Below the pieces are notes generated by a model. It was given only the letters and a program-made list of their open reading frames with translations. It ran no database searches and was not told the DNA's origin. Made by a program: the position numbers and the translations under genes. A stretch of DNA of 64,000 nucleotides, taken from NCBI RefSeq assembly GCF_024594815.1, contig NZ_JANJOU010000031.1:1-64000 (forward strand), written 5' to 3'. Every line of letters starts with the position of its first letter. Position 1 is the stretch's first letter. Positions 61,056-64,000 of the stretch are shown one piece after another. Source of the stretch: Roseomonas populi. GTDB lineage: Bacteria; Pseudomonadota; Alphaproteobacteria; Acetobacterales; Acetobacteraceae.

Positions 61056-61072
61056 GCAACAAATGCAACATC
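61056..61072 (-). repeat. 17-bp TGTTGC-type repeat, inverted copy 3
   Basis: On the minus strand GATGTTGCATTTGTTGC, 15 of 17 match to copy 2. Convergent with it. Confidence 0.6.
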
Positions 61073-61375
61073 AAGCAGTCTTGGGGGATAGGGTCAGGTC
61101 GTCCTACCGCGGCACATTGATCGTGTAGTGAGGAAGAACGGGCCGGCGAGGCACGGGCGGGTGCCTACAAGCCGGCCCTCACCACCGACCGGCTTGGAGG
61201 AGCGATCGGCGGCTTCGCGGGGTGTAGCGCGTGAACGCTGGCAGCGCCAATCACGCCGGATAGGCTTAGCATCGCGGGAAGATCGCAAACAAAGGAAGCG
61301 CCGCGAAAACCTGTCGTGTCGCTTTCGCATAGGCGCGTTTGGTATCCTGCAGCGTGCTCCCGAGGAGGCGCGCCA

Positions 61376-61429
61376 TGCCCGAGAGAACCCGCGCCGTGCT
61401 CCCGCCCTACAAGGGACACCGCCCCTGAT
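61376..61429 (+). pseudogene. 17-codon ORF resembling the methyltransferase N-terminus
   Basis: Encodes MPERTRAVLPPYKGHRP then TGA overlapping the next ATG (TGATG). Its AVLPPYKG matches the methyltransferase start (APIFPPYKP) in both protein and DNA (CCCGCGCCG, then CCCTACAAG). Either a coupling leader or the remnant of an upstream methyltransferase copy. Confidence 0.45.
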
Positions 61430-61841
61430 GGCACCCCCGCGCTACACGCCCACTGAGGAGCAGCGCCGGGTGGTCAAGACCATGGCCGCCTACGGCATCC
61501 CGCAGGACGCGATCGCCAAGGTCGTCCACTGCTCCGAGCCGACCCTGCGCCGCGCCTATCGCTTCGAGCTCGACACCGCCGTGCACGAGGCCAATGCCCG
61601 GGTCGCACAGTGCCTCTACCAGCAGGCCACCACGCCCGGGAACGTCGCCGCCAGCATCTTCTGGCTCAAGGCGCGTGCAGGGTGGCGCGAGAAGCAGATC
61701 CACGAGGTGAGCGGCCCCGACGGCAAGCCGATCGAGCCGGTGCAGATCAACGTCATCCAGCGGCGCATCGTCGATCCTAACCCGGACGGCACACCCCTGC
61801 CCGTGTCCGATTGCCGCCTCATCGAGGGACGCCGTGGATGA
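61428..61841 (+). CDS. Terminase-small-subunit-like HTH protein (copy 1)
   Basis: 137 residues. TPTEEQRRVVKTMAAYGIPQDAIAKVVHCSEPTLRRAYRFEL is a helix-turn-helix; then VAQCLYQQATTPGNVAASIFWLKARAGWREKQ, the core seen in phage small terminase-like proteins. Paralogous to the gene at 63111, with about half of the aligned residues identical. Its stop overlaps the methyltransferase start (ATGA). Confidence 0.75.
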   Translation: MAPPRYTPTEEQRRVVKTMAAYGIPQDAIAKVVHCSEPTLRRAYRFELDTAVHEANARVAQCLYQQATTPGNVAASIFWLKARAGWREKQIHEVSGPDGKPIEPVQINVIQRRIVDPNPDGTPLPVSDCRLIEGRRG

Positions 61842-63109
61842 CCGCGACGCCCGCGCCGATCTTTCCCCCTTACAAACCGCTTCCCGTCGCCGAGCTGATC
61901 CCCTACGCCCGGAACGCCAGGACCCACTCGCCCGCCCAGGTCGCCCAGATCGCGGCCAGCATCCGTGAGTTCGGCTGGACGAACCCGGTCCTGGTCGACG
62001 GCGAGCGGGGCGTCATTGCCGGGCACGGCAGGCTGCTCGCCGCGCGCCAGCTCGGCATGACCGAGGTGCCGACGCTGGAGCTGTCCCATCTCACCCCCGC
62101 CCAGCGACGGGCCTACGTGCTGGCCGACAACCGCCTCGCGCTGTCTGCCGGGTGGGACGAGGATCTGCTCCGGGTGGAGTTGGCCGAGTTGGGCGCGGAC
62201 GGGTTCGACCTGGCGCTCACCGGGTTCGAGCCGGACGAGATCGCCGGGTTCCTGGCCGAGCCGATCTCGGGGCTCACTGACCCGGACGACGTGCCGGAGG
62301 CCCCTGCCCAGCCCGTATCCACCGTGGGTGACATATGGCTGCTCGGCCGCCACCGCCTGGTCTGCGGGGACTGTACCGACCCTGTGGTGGTCGAGGCCGC
62401 ACTGGGTGGCGTCCGACCGCATCTTATGGTCACCGACCCGCCCTACGGGGTCGAGTACGACCCCTCCTGGCGCAACGAGGCCCTGGAGGGAAGCAAAACC
62501 CAGCGCACGGGCAAGGTGCTGAACGACCACCGGGCCGACTGGCGCGAGGCCTGGGCCCTGTTCCCGGGCGATGTGGCCTATGTCTGGCACGGGGCGCTGC
62601 ACGCCGGGACAGTGGCGGACAGCCTCACCGCGTGCGGGTTCGAGATCCGCGCCCAGATCATCTGGGCCAAGGAGCGGCTGGTGCTAGGCCGGGGCCACTA
62701 CCACTGGCAGCACGAGCCGGCTTGGTACGCCGTGCGGGCCAGCGCCAAGGGCCACTGGTCCGGGGACCGCAAGCAGACCACCCTCTGGTCCATCCCCAGC
62801 CGCGACCAGGACACTGACACCGTCCACGGCACGCAGAAGCCGGTCGAGTGCATGCGCCGGCCGATCGAGAATAACTCCTCCCCAGGGCAGGCCGTGTACG
62901 AGCCCTTCTCCGGCTCAGGCACCACCCTGATCGCCGCCGAGATGTCCAGGCGCGCCTGCCACGCGGTTGAGCTGTCGCCGGCCTACGTCGATGTGGCGGT
63001 GCTCCGCTGGCAGGCCTTCACGGGCCAGGAGGCGCGGCTGGAGGGCGATGGGGGCACCTTTGCCCAGGTCCGGGCCGAGCGGGCCACCCTGGTGCCTGAG
63101 GGCGCCTGA
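61838..63109 (+). CDS. ParB-N domain fused to DNA methyltransferase
   Basis: 423 residues. Residues about 15-110 form a ParB/sulfiredoxin-like domain (ELIPYARNARTHSPAQVAQIAASIREFGWTNPVLVD, VIAGHGRLLAARQLG). The catalytic DPPY is at 200-203 and the SAM motif FSGSGTT at 357-363, the order of beta-class adenine-N6 or cytosine-N4 methylases. Common in phages, where it modifies DNA, perhaps to escape restriction. Flanked by two paralogous terminase-like genes. Confidence 0.9.
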   Translation: MTATPAPIFPPYKPLPVAELIPYARNARTHSPAQVAQIAASIREFGWTNPVLVDGERGVIAGHGRLLAARQLGMTEVPTLELSHLTPAQRRAYVLADNRLALSAGWDEDLLRVELAELGADGFDLALTGFEPDEIAGFLAEPISGLTDPDDVPEAPAQPVSTVGDIWLLGRHRLVCGDCTDPVVVEAALGGVRPHLMVTDPPYGVEYDPSWRNEALEGSKTQRTGKVLNDHRADWREAWALFPGDVAYVWHGALHAGTVADSLTACGFEIRAQIIWAKERLVLGRGHYHWQHEPAWYAVRASAKGHWSGDRKQTTLWSIPSRDQDTDTVHGTQKPVECMRRPIENNSSPGQAVYEPFSGSGTTLIAAEMSRRACHAVELSPAYVDVAVLRWQAFTGQEARLEGDGGTFAQVRAERATLVPEGA

Positions 63110-63110
63110 G

Positions 63111-63533
63111 ATGCCCCAGGGCCACGCCTTCGAGGCGACCGACGACCAGCGCCGGACGGTGCGGGCCATGTCCGGCTACGGGGTGCCGCACGACAACATC
63201 GCCACCCTGCTGCGGATCGACCCGAAGACGCTCCGGAAGCACTTCCGCTGGGAGCTCGACAGCGGCTCGATCGAGGCCACCGCCAAGGTGGGCCAGAGCC
63301 TCTATCGCATGGCCACCGAGGGTGGGTCGGTGGCGGCCGCGATCTTCTGGATGAAGGCGAGAGCCGGCTGGCGGGAGAAGCACGACGTGACCGTCCAGGC
63401 CGAGATGGCCGACCCGGACGGCGCGCGCCACCGCATTGCCAAGCGCATCGAGGCGCTTGTGCCGAGGCTGCCCGACGATCCGGTCGAGGCCTCGCGCGTC
63501 TACCAGCACCTCATCCAGGGAAAGGCCGAGTGA
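63111..63533 (+). CDS. Terminase-small-subunit-like HTH protein (copy 2)
   Basis: 140 residues. ATDDQRRTVRAMSGYGVPHDNIATLLRIDPKTLRKHFRWELDSGSIEATAKVGQSLYRMATEGGSVAAAIFWMKARAGWREKH aligns along its length with copy 1, then adds RIAKRIEALVPRLPDDPVEASRVYQHL. ATG 63111 follows the methyltransferase stop by one base. No large terminase gene is visible before the window ends. Confidence 0.78.
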   Translation: MPQGHAFEATDDQRRTVRAMSGYGVPHDNIATLLRIDPKTLRKHFRWELDSGSIEATAKVGQSLYRMATEGGSVAAAIFWMKARAGWREKHDVTVQAEMADPDGARHRIAKRIEALVPRLPDDPVEASRVYQHLIQGKAE

Positions 63534-63658
63534 GCAGGGGTGTTCAACACCGACCAACGACCGTTGCTCGGTGGTGAACAGGCCCTCAGCTCGGAGATCG
63601 TCGCTGCGCCTCAGCCCTGGACCTTGGCAGCACGAGGCAGATCACCCAGTCTATCCTG

Positions 63659-64000
63659 ATGGCGAATCGTCTAACTGTTCGTGGATCCGAGCCCGCGAGC
63701 GTCTTCGGCCTTCTCGGCGCTGATGAGAACGCGGCCACTTTCGCGTTGGGCTGGACGTTAGCGAACAGCAGGACGCTGGCTGACGGCTTGCTCAAACACC
63801 TCGGCTTGGCAATCGGACCTGAGGACATCCTCATCGAGCTCCAGCGGCATGGAGAGCAGGACCGAGGCTACACGGACATCGAGCTGCGATCGCCGAACCG
63901 GTGGCATATCATTATCGAAGCGAAGCACGGCTGGGATCCACCATCACAGGACCAGCTCACGCGGTACGCCAACCGCGTGCAGGGCAGCATCGAACAGCGG
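63659..64000 (+). CDS. PD-(D/E)XK nuclease-like protein, cut by window edge
   Basis: First 114 codons from ATG 63659, open to the edge. MANRLTVRGSEPASVFGLLG, then GYTDIELRSPNRWHIIIEAKHGWDPPSQDQLTRYA, in which Asp73, Glu87 and Lys89 (EAK) fit the D..(D/E)xK nuclease site followed by QL..Y. Similar domains occur in defence and restriction proteins. The full length and partner genes cannot be seen. Confidence 0.65.
   Translation, partial: MANRLTVRGSEPASVFGLLGADENAATFALGWTLANSRTLADGLLKHLGLAIGPEDILIELQRHGEQDRGYTDIELRSPNRWHIIIEAKHGWDPPSQDQLTRYANRVQGSIEQR

Larger units (their letters stand above)
60936..61427. other. Intergenic region with repeats and a leader ORF
   Basis: 492 bases between the IS and the first terminase-like gene. 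It holds 17-bp repeats at 60953-60969 and (inverted) 61056-61072, and a 17-codon ORF (61376-61429) ending in TGA that overlaps the next ATG. No other gene is supported. Confidence 0.5.
40906..64000. mobile_element. Putative integrated island, right end outside window
   Basis: From the base after the tRNA-Gly, gene character changes: many short ORFs on both strands, less extreme codon bias, AT-rich stretches, phage lysis genes, a serine recombinase operon, a DUF3987 protein, terminase-like genes, an IS and a nuclease. The left edge at a tRNA 3' end is a typical insertion site, but I found no second copy of the tRNA 3' sequence in the window and no tyrosine integrase, so how this element arrived is open. 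It may be several nested elements. Confidence 0.65.

Noticed and set aside
41000-64000. CRISPR array
   Set aside because: Repeats seen are short tandem or dispersed without spacers of regular length, and no cas gene is present.

Overview
The window is very GC-rich DNA with strong third-position G/C bias. Its gene content (ffs-dnaX-ybaB-recR, RsmD/RluB/TadA, GrpE, a Bug-type solute-binding protein, an alphaproteobacterial B12 riboswitch ahead of btuB) fits an alphaproteobacterium, most probably an Acetobacteraceae member close to Roseomonas. The organism is inferred from protein and RNA character only. Bases 1-87 are an almost pure C run and look like a sequencing or assembly artefact.

Region A (about 90-40905) is ordinary chromosome. 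Its groups are: grpE; a MarR regulator translationally coupled to a Bcr/CflA drug exporter; a PhnW-type aminotransferase; a YeeE/TsuA sulfur transporter; a DUF1194 VWA-like protein; ExoD; a cobalamin riboswitch with a BtuB receptor; several small exported proteins; an M20 peptidase; a DUF4214-like/methyltransferase protein; a LOG-family protein; ribF; rsmD-rluB-C26 amidase, convergent with tadA; a CapA-like metallophosphatase coupled to a peptide-type binding protein; nudC with two small exported proteins; the SRP RNA and dnaX-ybaB-recR; an FkbM methyltransferase with three ATGA-coupled glycosyltransferases (a surface-glycan operon); thioredoxin/TPR-LON domain-Trm112-DUF971-nupC; a cytochrome P450 overlapping a membrane alpha/beta hydrolase; and tRNA-Gly(GCC).

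Region B (40906 to the right edge) begins directly after the tRNA-Gly and reads as an integrated accessory island. Its left part (41-51 kb) holds many small unrecognised ORFs, a phage lysis remnant (one-TM protein coupled to a GH108 muramidase), a small HD hydrolase, an unpaired HicB-like antitoxin, two XRE regulators and a DXD glycosyltransferase as possible cargo.

The right part (52-64 kb) is the machinery. A tightly overlapping operon on the minus strand encodes a small protein, DUF2924, a serine recombinase and an HTH partner. Divergent from it is a two-gene module I do not recognise (54726-56826). Next come a five-unit 11-nt repeat array, an AlpA-like HTH protein and a DUF3987 primase/helicase-like protein. 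An intact IS5-family (IS427-like) element has inserted into a repeat-bearing intergenic region. Beyond it, two paralogous terminase-small-subunit-like genes flank a ParB-N/DNA methyltransferase fusion, and a PD-(D/E)XK nuclease-like gene runs off the edge.

The best candidates for something undescribed are the two-gene module between the recombinase operon and the replication genes, the 11-nt iteron-like array in front of the AlpA/DUF3987 genes, the duplicated methyltransferase/terminase unit with a remnant of its first copy, and the nuclease gene at the edge.
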